Assembly: GCA_019096195.1 (NCBI GenBank)
Contig: JAGTXK010000242.1
Coordinates: 104,045 to 168,044 of the forward strand
From: Boletus sp. NGJ
Taxonomy: Eukaryota; Basidiomycota; Agaricomycetes; Boletales; Boletaceae
Length of the DNA: 64,000 bases
Direction of reading: 5' to 3'
Shown here: in pieces, positions 23,398-34,829 of the stretch
Layout of the letters: each line of letters starts with the position of its first letter
Position numbering within the stretch: position 1 is the stretch's first letter
The notes under the pieces: generated by a model
What the model saw: only the letters and a program-made list of their open reading frames with translations
Told to the model about the DNA's origin: nothing
Databases searched by the model: none
Translations under genes and position numbers: made by a program

Positions 23398-24477
23398 ATG
23401 ACAGTTACATCTGTAGGCCAAGCCAATTCCAAGACGGCAGAGTTTGCCCGTCTCTTCGACTTGTTTGACCGCGTCGCAACGCGACGCACCCGGGCCATCA
23501 CTGGCGATACCAGCGCAGTCATCTCCACAGACGACATCGCCAACGTTCCCGCAGAGTTCGCCCCCGTACTCAAGAATTTATCCACGGTCCTGTCCCTGCG
23601 TGCGATGCGAGTCGAGGAGGATGCCCGACGCGCCCAAGCCGCGTCCACGATCAGAGCGCGTCACAACGCAGGCGCGCCCATCATGACGCCCACAACTGAA
23701 AACCCAGTGTCACGTGTTGACATGGTGGAAGAAGATCCCGAGAGCCCGACCTTTCCGCTCGGCGAGCGCTATCCGTTCACGTTCAAGCTTATGCTGCACA
23801 AGCTGTACGATCTGGACGAGTGGGCAGAGAAGGTCAAGAACGCGGTGGAGACGTCCAAGTCGCAGTTCAAACCCCTAGCAGAGCAGGTTCAGAACATCGT
23901 CAGAGACGCCACGGCGAACATGAAGGAGAGAGCGGAAAAGAGAAGCAGTGTCCGTCCTGTCCTCGGTGCTTTGGCCAAGCTTAAGCCACCAACTACAACA
24001 AGGCACCCCCATTCGCCCACGGTTCCTTCAAAGTCAGAAACAAGTCGCGTGTTAAAGAAGAGATGCATAGGTCGGAGAAAGTCTGTCAGTGATCCGATGT
24101 CGACTGGCGTTTGGGTGTACGACGCGGCCATCTCTGCCACGGAGGTCACGGGTCCTCGTCCTGCGGTAGAGATTACGCTTTCGATGCCTAGGGATGCGGG
24201 TGGCGTCGTCGAGAATCGTGCACGACATCAATCGTTGACTGCCTTGGAGGAGATTCGCGCTCGGGATACTGCGACACGCAAAGTCAAGATTTCTGTTCCT
24301 CTCCTTCAAGAGGAAGTCCCCAAGTCAGTTCCGCCGCGTCCATCATCGGTCTCGTTTGCGGAGCCCGCGCAGGAGATCATCATAACAAAGAACGTGGTGA
24401 AGAAGAGGTCGGTGATCTCTACTTTCGCTTCTGAACCGTGCAAGAGGGCCGCAGTCAAGCGATCCCTGTGCGTTTGA
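23398..24477 (+). CDS. Hypothetical protein, 359 aa
   Basis: Single-exon ORF of 359 aa with an ATG start preceded by a C/T-rich leader. I do not recognise a family. The N-terminal third is helical (EFARLFDLFDRVATRR), the middle has a conserved-looking helical block (FKLMLHKLYDLDEWAEKVKN), and the C-terminal half is basic and rich in Ser, Pro and Val, probably disordered. No signal peptide or membrane segment. Length, GC content and the absence of antisense alternatives support a real gene. It is the last unique gene before the WD40 repeat array. Confidence 0.7.
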   Translation: MTVTSVGQANSKTAEFARLFDLFDRVATRRTRAITGDTSAVISTDDIANVPAEFAPVLKNLSTVLSLRAMRVEEDARRAQAASTIRARHNAGAPIMTPTTENPVSRVDMVEEDPESPTFPLGERYPFTFKLMLHKLYDLDEWAEKVKNAVETSKSQFKPLAEQVQNIVRDATANMKERAEKRSSVRPVLGALAKLKPPTTTRHPHSPTVPSKSETSRVLKKRCIGRRKSVSDPMSTGVWVYDAAISATEVTGPRPAVEITLSMPRDAGGVVENRARHQSLTALEEIRARDTATRKVKISVPLLQEEVPKSVPPRPSSVSFAEPAQEIIITKNVVKKRSVISTFASEPCKRAAVKRSLCV

Positions 24478-24900
24478 GATTTTCGGACAATTAGTTAACA
24501 ACATGGAAAATTTAGCATAGAGACCTGTGGGGAGAAGGAATCTGACCCCGTCTTGCAATGCGGACCTGATACGATACGTACTTACGTTTTACCTTCAATT
24601 TTTGGCGATATTTGCTTGTACCTCACTGCTTTCGTGTTTTCGTAGGTTGGAATTTGACGTGGCTTTTTGATTGACGAGTCCTCGTTTATGCATGGTGCTT
24701 CGACCTTCAAAAGGTGGCGTTTGAGAGCGTAACTTTGATTGACTGAAAAGGTGCAGCGACAAAGATCATCTCCACGCACACTGGCAGGTTCGATATAAAC
24801 GTAGCGCTGACCTTTGTCGTGCCCGAGTCCACCTCATAGTACCCCGTAGCATCTCCCGCCGAATCCACCCAAAAGCCGGTTAAGAATAATTTGCACCTAC
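24478..24900. other. Intergenic
   Basis: No gene seen. It separates the orphan gene from the left edge of the WD40-associated repeat array. Confidence 0.4.
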
Positions 24901-26061
24901 ATGATCATCATGATCGAGAACGCACTTTCCCCCGCCATCCGACTCGCTCAGCCTCCCACAGTTCCAGACCTATCGCAGGTTGACGTATACCCTTCCACTC
25001 ACTTCCGCGGAATCTGAGTACTAAACAGAGACAGAGATCGCGGGCGGTCTTCAGGCCGACGGCCAAGTCATGGGCCCGAGGCCTGCGTGGCTGACATCCG
25101 AGCGATTGCATCCGCTTCTGCACCTCGACAGTGGCACGTCCCCTCCGAACTGCCAAACCCCGCGGTGGACAAATGGATCAAGGGTCACACCAGACAGGTT
25201 GCGTTCATGTTTGAGCAGTCAAGGTTGGGTAAAATCGCATTTCCGAGCGATGGATGGGGCCGTAAAGTTCAATTTTGGTACCGTGATGTCGAAGCAAGGC
25301 GGATTGTTCCTTGTTGTACGAGTTGTCAATTCTCGCTTTTCGAGTCACGTCGGACTCTCTGCGTCGTGAAGGGTTGTTTGACTCGCCGATTCGGGGGGTT
25401 CTCAAATGCTCTCCAGAGGGTTCATACCAACGACGGTTGATCGCGTACTAGTTTAGGTCGTCTGAACGTGCTGTTCTCTCGAAATGTCGCGTGCGACGGG
25501 CGGAAGTGTTGAATTCATTGTCAAGGTGCCCCTTCAAGTCACAGGTGCGTCACTGGAGAGGGCCGATGTGAAGAGCTCATCGAGGTGGATGGCGTTGGTG
25601 GAACGAATATGAGCTGGTCCACTAGCGAGCTACTGTTGACAAGGGACAATCGCGTTTGGTTGTACTCAGATCGTGACCTTTCCAAGAGGAGCTGCGGACA
25701 TCCACGAATGTTTCTCTCCACATACCGTCGTTGGGGTCAAGGAAGCGTCTTCGGGATTCGGTTAATGATGTTCGAGTGGATGAGGGCGTATCGCGCTAGG
25801 TTTGGGTGTGGGTGCCGTGCCACAACTCAGAGATATAGATCTCAGGATAACTTGACATATCTCGTTCCATGGTGTCGTCGATGTGGGGTCCGAGTTGTGC
25901 ATATGCACTGTATCATCGTAATAGTAGTGTGGTCTCGTACATCATTCAACCGACGTTGAAAGTTACTGTCAATGTCAAACAAGTCGAAGGTAGGATTTCT
26001 CTCCATCGACAAGTCCTCCAGGTGGGATGTGAGTCTATACATATACATCGAATCACCTGGA
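24901..26061. repeat. Left-edge spacer repeat of the WD40 array
   Basis: Degenerate repeat unit. An open stretch at about 25087-25440 (plus) contains the segment EQSRLGKIAFPSDGWGRKVQ. Shifted or broken versions of the same DNA recur in spacers at 29030-29240, 33190-33400, 48090-48240, 52140-52310 and 56400-56600. This copy is the most open, so it may be closest to the source gene; a possible upstream exon starts with ATG at 24901. I do not recognise the protein and treat it as repeat-derived. Confidence 0.5.
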
Positions 26062-28277
26062 TCAATCCGTCTCATCCCCGGTACTTGGGCCACAACACAT
26101 CCACCCGGGAAACGCGATCGACAACCTGAGGATAGCCTTGCCTGATTTTCGCTAATGTGATCCACTGTGAGTCTGATAGCATAAGCCCAGGAAAGTGCGC
26201 GCACCGTGAGTTGGACCCCTCCGGCGGAAGGGTGAGACGAATTATTTGCTTGCTGCGCCTAATAGGAAACAAGCTATCTTGGCATGGCACATAATCACAA
26301 GAAAAAAGACGTACTTGGTCTGCTTCTCGTGGTTTTGCAGAGCTTTGCCCGCTACGAGAAGCATCTTTCTTCGGATGGCTAGCCTGAGCATCCTTGGGAG
26401 GCGATTTGGGCTGTAAGATATAATAAGGCCCGACAGACAAACTCGAGGAACAACGAACATCTCGTTTTACAACGGGTTTCGCGACCGCTCGCTACAATGG
26501 TATATTAGACACATCCCATCCGATCATCCATCAAGGAAGGGTACTCACTCGTACACGTTGACCTGCAGCCATCCGCGAAGGTCCCTCGTTTGAGGCATCC
26601 GCTGGTGATTGGGAAGAAGATCGATTATCGACATGCCGACGCGTCTTTCTGGAAGCTCGACCGGGCTTATGTGAAGCGGCCTCTTTGTTACCCTTCTTGG
26701 TCTTCGCCTGTAGCCACCTTTTGAACTTCATAATGCCCTGAGACGACTCGATAGTGTCGAGATGATCCTCTGCATGTGCCAGTGGAGGGTAGATAACCGG
26801 TATGGCGTCCGATAGCTGTGCTACGGCATGGGACACGTCAGGGGGTGGTACTTCGTCCTCGCAATGGGCCGAGGATCCTGGAGATGATGGCTCCAGCAGT
26901 GTCAACACGCAGGAGAGAGGATAATGTAGTGATCACCAACCTCGTCAAAATCAAATTCAGGGGCGGGTGCGCTGGATGCACTTCGACCTGTGCAACTGTC
27001 GGACCTTGCTTCGAGGGGGGAAATAACGAACACATACCTCGAGGAGATCCTCATTTCCACCTTCTTTGTGTGTCGCGGACCTGAGTGGGCCTGATTCTTC
27101 CTGGTGTACAACAAGTTAGCACAACCCTTTTGGTGACAGAATGGCAAATTCCTACTGGAGAGTCAGACGGTTTGTTGTCACAGTTGCCAGAGGTTGAAGG
27201 TTGCTCGTCTGATCTTTCCTCGCGACTAGATGTCTAAAATAGTGCGTCGATGTGTGAGACGGAATGGGGCTTATCCGACGTGCCGACATTGAATGGACAT
27301 ATGCTTACATGGAATGGACCATATGAGTCAGGGAGAATACCCCCGAGGTCACGGATGACGATTTTCCCGCCATCATCCATCGCCAGATAGCCACTGTTCG
27401 GGGAGATGGCAATTGTATATATTCCTGTGCTGCCCTTGATGACAGGGTCAATGTGTGAGAGAGTCAACGTGTCCAGGAATGAGATGGTCCTGTCTGCAAA
27501 GGTAGCAATGAATTTCCCACTGGGCAGCTAGAGCAAGAGAGTAGACGTCATCGCCATCGAGAGTCTGCGATTCGGCGAGCTGCGAGCCCGTCAACACGTC
27601 AAATAACTTGATCTTGTTGTCTGCTGATGCGGCGAAAATTTGCTGGCCGTCGTTAGACCACGCAAGCAGGGTGCTTGGCCATCTTGAGGGTGTGACTGTT
27701 TCGATGGTAATGAGCTCGTCCCCACTGCGACTGTCGAAGATGCGGATCGAGCAACTATGGCTGGCAGTGGCAAAGCGCTCGCCGTTCGGGGAGAATCTGA
27801 CTGTAGTGACATAAAAGTCATGCGCCAGCGGGCCAACGAGTCTCTTCCCGCTGGTTATGCGCCAGACACTCACTGCTCTGTTGATCCCAGTTGCAAACGC
27901 GGTCGAGTCAGGGGAAACATCGACAGCATTCACCATGCTTGTGCCCTCCACGTGAATGACCTTTTTTTGCATTTCTTCATCCCACACATTTGCCCCCTCA
28001 TCAGTACCACAGACTATCCACTTGTGATCCCTTGACACAGAAATGGCGTACACAGTCTTTCCCGTTTGCTTTCCTACCTCTTGACCGTCTTCGAGTCGCC
28101 ATCGTTGAATCCCATCGTTAGTCCCACCCAAAACGTGCTTTCCGTCAGGGTGGAACGCGACTGCCCTCACGCTAGAATTGCCAGTATCAAGGACTATTGT
28201 TGGGTCTTACGGAAAACTCAGCATTGCACAATCACTCCTCAGAACTGTTACGCACCGGTCTTTATCGACGACATCAT
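26062..28277 (-). pseudogene. WD40 family copy M1, frameshifted
   Basis: First of three leftward copies. The tiny exon 1 (28277-28256, MMSSIKT) has a GTGCGT donor; exon 2 starts at 28205 and encodes propeller blades. An extra G at 27522-27524 (TGGGCAG where the other copies have TGGCAG) shifts the frame within blade 6. Blade 7 resumes in the other frame (27467-27300). The tail exons are present (basic segment near 26700, SQGIMKFKRWLQAKTKKGNK), and the last exon ends at 26062. The acceptor before exon 8 is lost (TATTAG is TATTATAT here, near 26428). Two lesions make a functional product unlikely. Confidence 0.75.
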
Positions 28278-30154
28278 CACTGATGCTGCGCGGTCGTTGG
28301 CTTCGAAGAGTGAAAGAACGAGGTGGTTTCGGTTTACTCGTGGTGCGCAAAGTTGCCTCACAAACACGCTTCCTCATTCTCAATTGGGCCGTCTCGTGGC
28401 TTTGGCGCTTATTCTTACACGGATCCCAGCTAGCTGACTTCGTTGCGGTGACCAGGCAAGTAGTCAGCATCGGCCGAACCTTCCCTCGTTCACACAGGTA
28501 GTCTTTCCCCGGGATTTGGGAGTGCTCGTTGTATCTCGGATCCTGGACTCGGCTCGCGACGAGCGTACAATCCGCATTAGACCCACTCGCGACATACCGC
28601 GCCAAAACACGCGTGCGTTCTAGGACGTTCTTCAGCAAGGATCGCTCATATTCCCGAAGAAGTTTCTCTGCAAGATGGGAGACGAATGTATGTACCACCC
28701 GATCTTGAACCACGTCACATTCACATTCATCTGTGTGACGTTTCGTGCACAGCTCACCCTCGTTGCTATAGACGTCGGACAGATGTCAGGACGTCGCAGA
28801 CATACGTACGTGTTTCTCCGGGGCTCGAATGTGCTCACACACGCGCTTCGTGGACGCCCAGTCATGGCTCTGGATGACCAATGTCATATTTCAGCACGCA
28901 CATGGAACCGACAGATATGTTTCTTCCTAAAAGCATATTTGAACCGCCGTATTTTCCCTGTCGTCCCTCGAGCGATCCAGATGAACACGTGGATCGTGGA
29001 TCACACCGGATACGCGCGCAAGCCTTGGAGGAGTCAAGGATGGGTTACATCGCATTTCGAAGCAATAGACGCGACTGCAAGAGTCCAGTTTGGTATGAGA
29101 GTATCATCGATCCGAGTGTCGATATGACGACGCCGAAGACATTGAAAACACAATCGAAGTGGGGCAGAACGTCCCTGTTGTACGATTTTATACACTGTCA
29201 TTCTTCGAGTTACGTCGGATCCTGCAAGAAAATCATCAGGTCATCGCATCTGTAACAGCTACATCCTGTTGGGTCTCCGGCCCGGCGGGAGCAGTTAGGC
29301 TTTGTCTCGCCGATTCAGCGCGTTATTGAACTTTGGTCGGAGGGTTTGACGTCCGATTTTCAAAGCTGCAGGGCTTGCAAGCGTCAGTTGTCCAACCTTT
29401 CAATCTTTCTCGTCGGACACTTGATACCCTAACTGTACATCAGGTAGTTGTGCTGGTCTTTGCAACAGGTGCTCCACTGAAACGGAACAGTAGGATCGGT
29501 GGAAATGTGCTGGAGGTAGTAACTTGAGCATGGTGAGATATTTTTCTTCATGTGCACAACTTGCGCACTCCTCCATCGTCCTCGCCAGTTCTCCCCTATT
29601 CACTTTGCATTTCCCGCAAATTATCTCCGCCTTGAGTCTGTCGGCATCTTCCACCAGGGATGGGTTATCCTGGCCTTCACACACGTCCAACACCCGCCAG
29701 AGACTCTAGCCCGGCTCTCCGCAGGACAAGCATGGCCCGCTGGCGCACTCATCACCGGCTACGGAATCTCTGGCTCTGCTTAGACCTGGGCATCTTTTTC
29801 TCTCACAGATATCCTCGTCATCATTGCCCTACATCAACGCCGGTCGTCCGAACAATCGGACCTCTCCCTATTTTTGTCTCCCTCGCATGGTGTACTTCTC
29901 TGAAGCCATCAGGATGGCGCATCTCGGGGATGTCGATCTCAGGGTGGACAGTTATAACTTGGACTTGATATATGCGCAAACAAATATGGATGCATGCAAC
30001 CTCAGTACCACTATTACTCAAATCTAGGTCACGCGCTATTGTCAACGATCGTGCCATGTTCTGTTGTCCATGTCAAGCAAGTCAGAAATAGGATATCTCT
30101 CAATCGACAAGTCCTCCGAAATGCGAGAAGACGTATTCCATCGAATCACATGGA
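28278..30154. repeat. WD40 array spacer M1-M2
   Basis: Repeated spacer of about 1.9 kb. Next to the M1 start is a conserved upstream block (28278-28900) seen before every WD40 copy. Beyond it are a broken ORF relative (28881-29250, plus) and a second conserved block (29400-30150). Its inverted counterpart is the P3-P4 spacer at about 59670-61400. Confidence 0.7.
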
Positions 30155-32385
30155 TCAATGCGTCCCGTCTCCGGTACCTGACCTACAACACATCCACGCA
30201 GGAAACGTCAACCTGAGGTTAGCCTCAAGGGTAGCCTTGCCTGCTTCTTCCTGATGTGAATCCACTGTGAGTCTGAAAACATAAACATAAGGAAAGTGCA
30301 CGCACCGTGAGACGAACCCCCCCAGCAGAGGGATGTGATTTTTGATCGTTTGCTTGTGCCACCTAACAGGAAACAGGCTACCATGACATGGCACATAACA
30401 ACAAGAAAAAGACATACTGGGTCAGCTTCTCGTGGTTTTGCAGAGCCTTGCCCACTACGAGACGCGGCTTTCTTCGAATGACTAGTGTGAGCACCCTTGG
30501 CGGGCGATTTAGGCTGCAACATCTAATAAGACCCGGCAGACAAACTCGAGGAACAACGAACATCTCGTTTTACAACGGGTTTCGCGACCGCTCGCTACAA
30601 TGGTATATTAGACACATCCCATCCGATCATCCATCAAGGAAGGGTACTCACTCGTACACGTTGACCTGCAGCCATCCGCGAAGGTCCTTCGTTTGTGGCG
30701 TCCACCCTCGCTGGCGACTGGGCAGGAGATCGACGATTGGCATGCCGACGTGACTTTCTGGGAGCTCGACCGGGCTTATGTGAAGTGGGGTCCTTGTTAC
30801 CCTTCTTCGTCTTCGCCCGTAGCCACTTTTTAAACTTTGTAATGCCCTGAGATGATTCGACAGTGTCGAGATGTTCCTCTGCACATGCCAGTGGAGGGTA
30901 GGTCGCTGGTATGGCGTCTGATAACTGCGCTACGGCATGGGACGTGTCAAGCGGCGGTGCTTCGTCCTCACAGTGGGCCGAGGATCCTGGAGATGATGGC
31001 TCCAGCAGTGTCAACACGCAGGAGAGAGGATAATGTAGTGATCACCAACCTCGTCAAAATCAAATTCAGGGGCGGGCGCGCTGGATGACACTTCGACCTG
31101 TGCAACTGTCGGACCTTGCTTCGAGGGGGGAAATAACACATACCTCGAGGAGATCCTCATTTCCACCTTCGTTGTGTGTCGGGGACCTTAGTGGACCTGA
31201 TTCTTCCTGGTGTACAACGAGTTAGCACAACCCTTTTGGTGACAGAATGGCAAATTCCTACTGGAGAGTCAGACAGTTTGTTGTCACAGTTGCCAGAGGT
31301 TGAAGGTTGCTCGTCTGATCTTTCTTTGCGACTAGATGTCTAAGATAGTGCGTCGATGTGTGAGACGGAATGGGGCTTATCCGACGTGCCGACATGGAAT
31401 GGACATATGCTTACATGGAATGGACCATATGAGTCAGGGAGAATACCCCCGAGGTCACGGATGACGATTTTCCCATCATCATCCATCGCCAGATAGCCAC
31501 TGTTTGGGGAGATGGCAATTGCATCCATCCCTGTGCTGCCCTTGATGACAGGGTCAATGTGAGAGAGAGTCAACGTGTCCAGGAATGAGATGGTCCTGTC
31601 TGCAAAGGTAGCAATGAATTTCCCACTGGCAGCTAGAGCAACAGAGTAGACGCCATCGCCATTGAGAGTCTGCGATTCGGCGAGCTGCGAGCCCGTCAAC
31701 ACGTCAAATAACTTGATCTTGTTGTCTGCTGATGCGGCGAAAATTTGCTGGCCGTCGTTAGACCATGCAAGCGGAGTGATTGGCCATGTGGAGGGTGTGA
31801 CTGTTTCGATGGTAATGAGCTCGTCCCCACTGCGACTGTCGAAGATGCGGATCGAGCAACCACAGCTGGCAGTGGCAAAGCGCTCGCCGTTCGGGGAGAA
31901 TCTGACCGCAGTGACATAAAAGTCATGCGCCAGCGGGCCAACGAGTCTCTCCCCGCTCGGTATGAGCCAGACGCTCACCGCTTCGTCAATCCCTGTTGCA
32001 AATGTGGTCGAGTCAGGGGAAACATCAACTGCATTCACGTCGTCTCTGCCCTCCACGTGAAGGACCTTTTTTTGCATCTCTTCATCCCACACATTTGCCC
32101 CCCCATTCTCAATCCCGCACACTATCCACTTGTAATTCTTCGTCACAGAAATGGCATTCAACCGCATTCCTGTTTGCTTTCCTACCTCTTGACCGTCTTC
32201 GAGTCGCCATCGTTGAATCCCATCGTTACTCCCACCCAAAATGTGCTTTCCGTCAGGATGGAACGTGACTGCCCTCACCCTAGAGCTGCCAGTATCAAGG
32301 ACTATTGTTGGGTCTTACCGAAAACTCAGCATTGCACAATCACTGTTCAGAGCTGTTACGCACCAGTCTTTGTCGACGACATCAT
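30155..32385 (-). CDS. WD40-repeat protein, copy M2 (intact)
   Basis: Predicted seven-bladed beta-propeller, a protein-interaction scaffold; partner unknown. Ten exons, minus strand: 32385-32364, 32313-31415, 31339-31262, 31206-31144, 31097-31050, 30999-30652, 30594-30562, 30522-30418, 30362-30306, 30250-30155; 582 aa, all phases consistent. Blades lie at about residues 20-305, each with a WD-like end (IQRWRLEDG, ANVWDEEMQ, VSVWLIPSG, IRIFDSRSG, IKLFDVLTG, ISFLDTLTL, IVIRDLGGI). The tail is basic and low in complexity (FKKWLRAKTKKGNK; KRDMLQPKSPAKG across the exon 7/8 join) and ends WMCCRSGTGDGTH. Without the 39-nt intron 30561-30523 the frame would stop at a TAG; conservation of the downstream exons favours the spliced form. 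No NACHT, kinase or membrane part is seen. Confidence 0.8.
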
Positions 32386-34829
32386 ATCCCTGATGTTACG
32401 CAGTCGTTGGCCTTAGAAGAGTGAAAGAACGAGGTGTTTTTGGTTTTACTCGTGGTGCGCAAAGTACTCCACGTTTCCTCATTTTCGATTGGGCCGCCTC
32501 GCGGCTTAGGCGCTTATTCTTACTCGGATCCCAGTTAGCTGACCTCGTTGCGACCATGCAAGTAGTCAGCATTGGTCAACCCTTCCCTTGTTGACACAGG
32601 AAGTCTTACCCCAGGACTTGAGTGTACTCCGTATCTCAGATGCGGGACTCGGTTCAGGACTCGCATACAATCCGCATTAGACCCACTCGCGACATACCGC
32701 GCATCGAGAACGTTTTCCAAAAGGGAGCGCTCGCGTGTTCTAGAAAAATTTCCGGGGATGCTAAGATGAGTGTATGCACCAGGCGATCTCGAGTCACGGT
32801 CAGATTCAGACTCACAAGTGTGGGCGTTTCTGTAACAGCTTGTGCTCTCTGCTATGGGGACATCACAGACGAACGTACGTGCTTCTTCAGGTCTCAAATG
32901 ATTGCGTTCACACACACATCCTGTCGACGCCAGTAATACTTTTGGAGAGCCAATGACAAGTTCCTGGGTTCAGCACGTACTGTACATGGAACTGACAGAA
33001 ATGCTTGAGCTCGCTTGCAGGTATTATGCTGAACTCTTGGAAGCGAATGCCACCAATGCGGTGTGTGCAGCAGTGTGATCGAGTTGCACGTCGTGTTCTC
33101 ATACTTTTCCCCTCAAAGTCAGTTTGACGCGTCGTGTATCCTTCCCGTTCCACGAGCAACCAAGGTGGACATGTGGATCGAGGTTCATAACAGACAGGCG
33201 CGCTCGTGTTTGAGGTGCCAAGGGTGGGTGAAATCCCATTTCAGAGTGAGGATTCGCCCGCAAAGTTCAATTTGGTATGAGTATACCATCGATCCGAGTG
33301 TTGATATGCTGATGTTGAAGCAGGGCGTATTGGTCCTTGTTGCACGACTTTATCAAATTTCACTTTCGAGTCACGTCGAACTCTCTGCGTGAAGCGTCAT
33401 CAGGTCTTGAATGGTTAGGAGGGTTTAGTGTCAATTTCAAAGTTGAAGGGCTTGCAAGCGCCTTTTGTCCAACATCAAGGTAGTTGTGTTGGAATACGAA
33501 TACATGGGTCCTTTCAAATAGGTTCTCCAGCGAAAGCGAAACCGTAACTGAGTAGCAATGGTGGGAATGTGCTGGTAACTTGGACGTGGTGAGATCTTTT
33601 GCTTTATATGCACGACTTGCACACCCCACCTCCATCATTCTCGGCCCTATTCTCTTTGCATTTATCTCTGCCTTGAGCCTGACATCTTCTACCAGGGATG
33701 GCCCTCACACACGTCCAACATCCACCCGAGTCTCCACCCCGGCTCTCCGCAGGACAAGCATGGCTCGCTGGCGCACTCATCACCGGCTAGTACGGAACCG
33801 TGCTTTTTCTGGCTCTGCTTCTGGTATCAAGATGTATACGAAAGCATTTCTTTCCCGTCTATGTCTACGTTCGGATCTCCCTTCCTTGGGTCCAATTCCC
33901 AGTTCACGCGATTACTGTTTGCCAATTATCGCGGGCCCCGGAGGTCTGAGTATGCATAAGGAACAGACGATTTTAGTCGGTGTGGACGAGTTCGGCAACG
34001 TATCCTGTCCTTACGAATTGGCTTGCCGCGTTACTGGTATGGCTCTCGGTTGGCGTCGGGTCTCCAGAGACGTGCTGAAACATTGATTTTTATGACGGGG
34101 TGTCTACAAGTTCTACAAATGTATCGTCGTCTATAGCATTTCGGTACGTCCTCGCCATCACAGGTTTCATGCAACTGCATCTTACAGTGAATATCATGAT
34201 CCGTGCACATCATGCACCTTGCAGGCTTTCTAACCTCAAACGTTACGCCTGCCCACTCGCGCCGTCCCACAAACCTGGGCATCATTTTCCCCTTACAGAT
34301 ATCCTCGCCATCATCATTGCCCTACATCAACGCCGGTCGTCCGAACAATCGGACCTCTCCCTCTCCCTATCTCTGTCTCTCTCACTATCATCGTTGTGTT
34401 CGTCTGCAGACGTTGGGATTGCGCATCTCGGGGTGGACGGTTATACTGTGACTTGACGCTTGATTCAGAAGCATCTCATTCTATGGACTCGCGCCGTCCC
34501 ACACAAACCTGGACGTACAGTTATCCTCGCCACCGCCCTTCATCAATACTGGTCGTCCAAACAATCGGACCTTCTCCCTATTTTTGTCTCTCGCTATCAT
34601 TGTTGTGCTTATCTGCAGGCGTCGGGATGGCGCATCTCGGGTCTCATTCTACGGCGTCATTGACAAATAGCGCGTGGCTTAGAGTTGTGTATTCTGGGAC
34701 ATCGATAATTTGTTCGTGCATCATCCAACCAATGAGGGTCATTGTTGTCCGTGTCAAGCAATTCAGAAATAGGACTTTCCTCCATCGACAAGTCCACGAT
34801 TAGACGTATTTTCATCGAATCATCCTGGA
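32386..34829. repeat. WD40 array spacer M2-M3
   Basis: Spacer of about 2.4 kb. The segment 32908-33392 is nearly identical, inverted, to 56407-56891 (matched coordinates sum to 89,799). It holds the conserved upstream block of M2, the degenerate ORF relative (about 33063-33392) and further repeats (33580-34460). A local internal duplication is visible around 34260-34640, where a run containing CAACGCCGGTCGTCC-like sequence appears twice. Confidence 0.75.

Noticed and set aside
26531-26908. Separate gene starting near the tail exon (MLTLLEP-like)
   Set aside because: Begins at a GTG inside an intron; the phase shows it is exon 6 of the WD40 gene.
27591-28170. Long opposite-strand ORFs over every WD40 exon (for example 31745-32416, 48915-49613, 57688-58095)
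   Set aside because: They mirror the propeller codons and recur only because the WD40 exons are repeated; no independent motif or splice logic.
28675-29127. Plus-strand protein in the M1-M2 spacer
   Set aside because: Equivalent DNA in other spacers has different frames and stops; treated as degenerate repeat.
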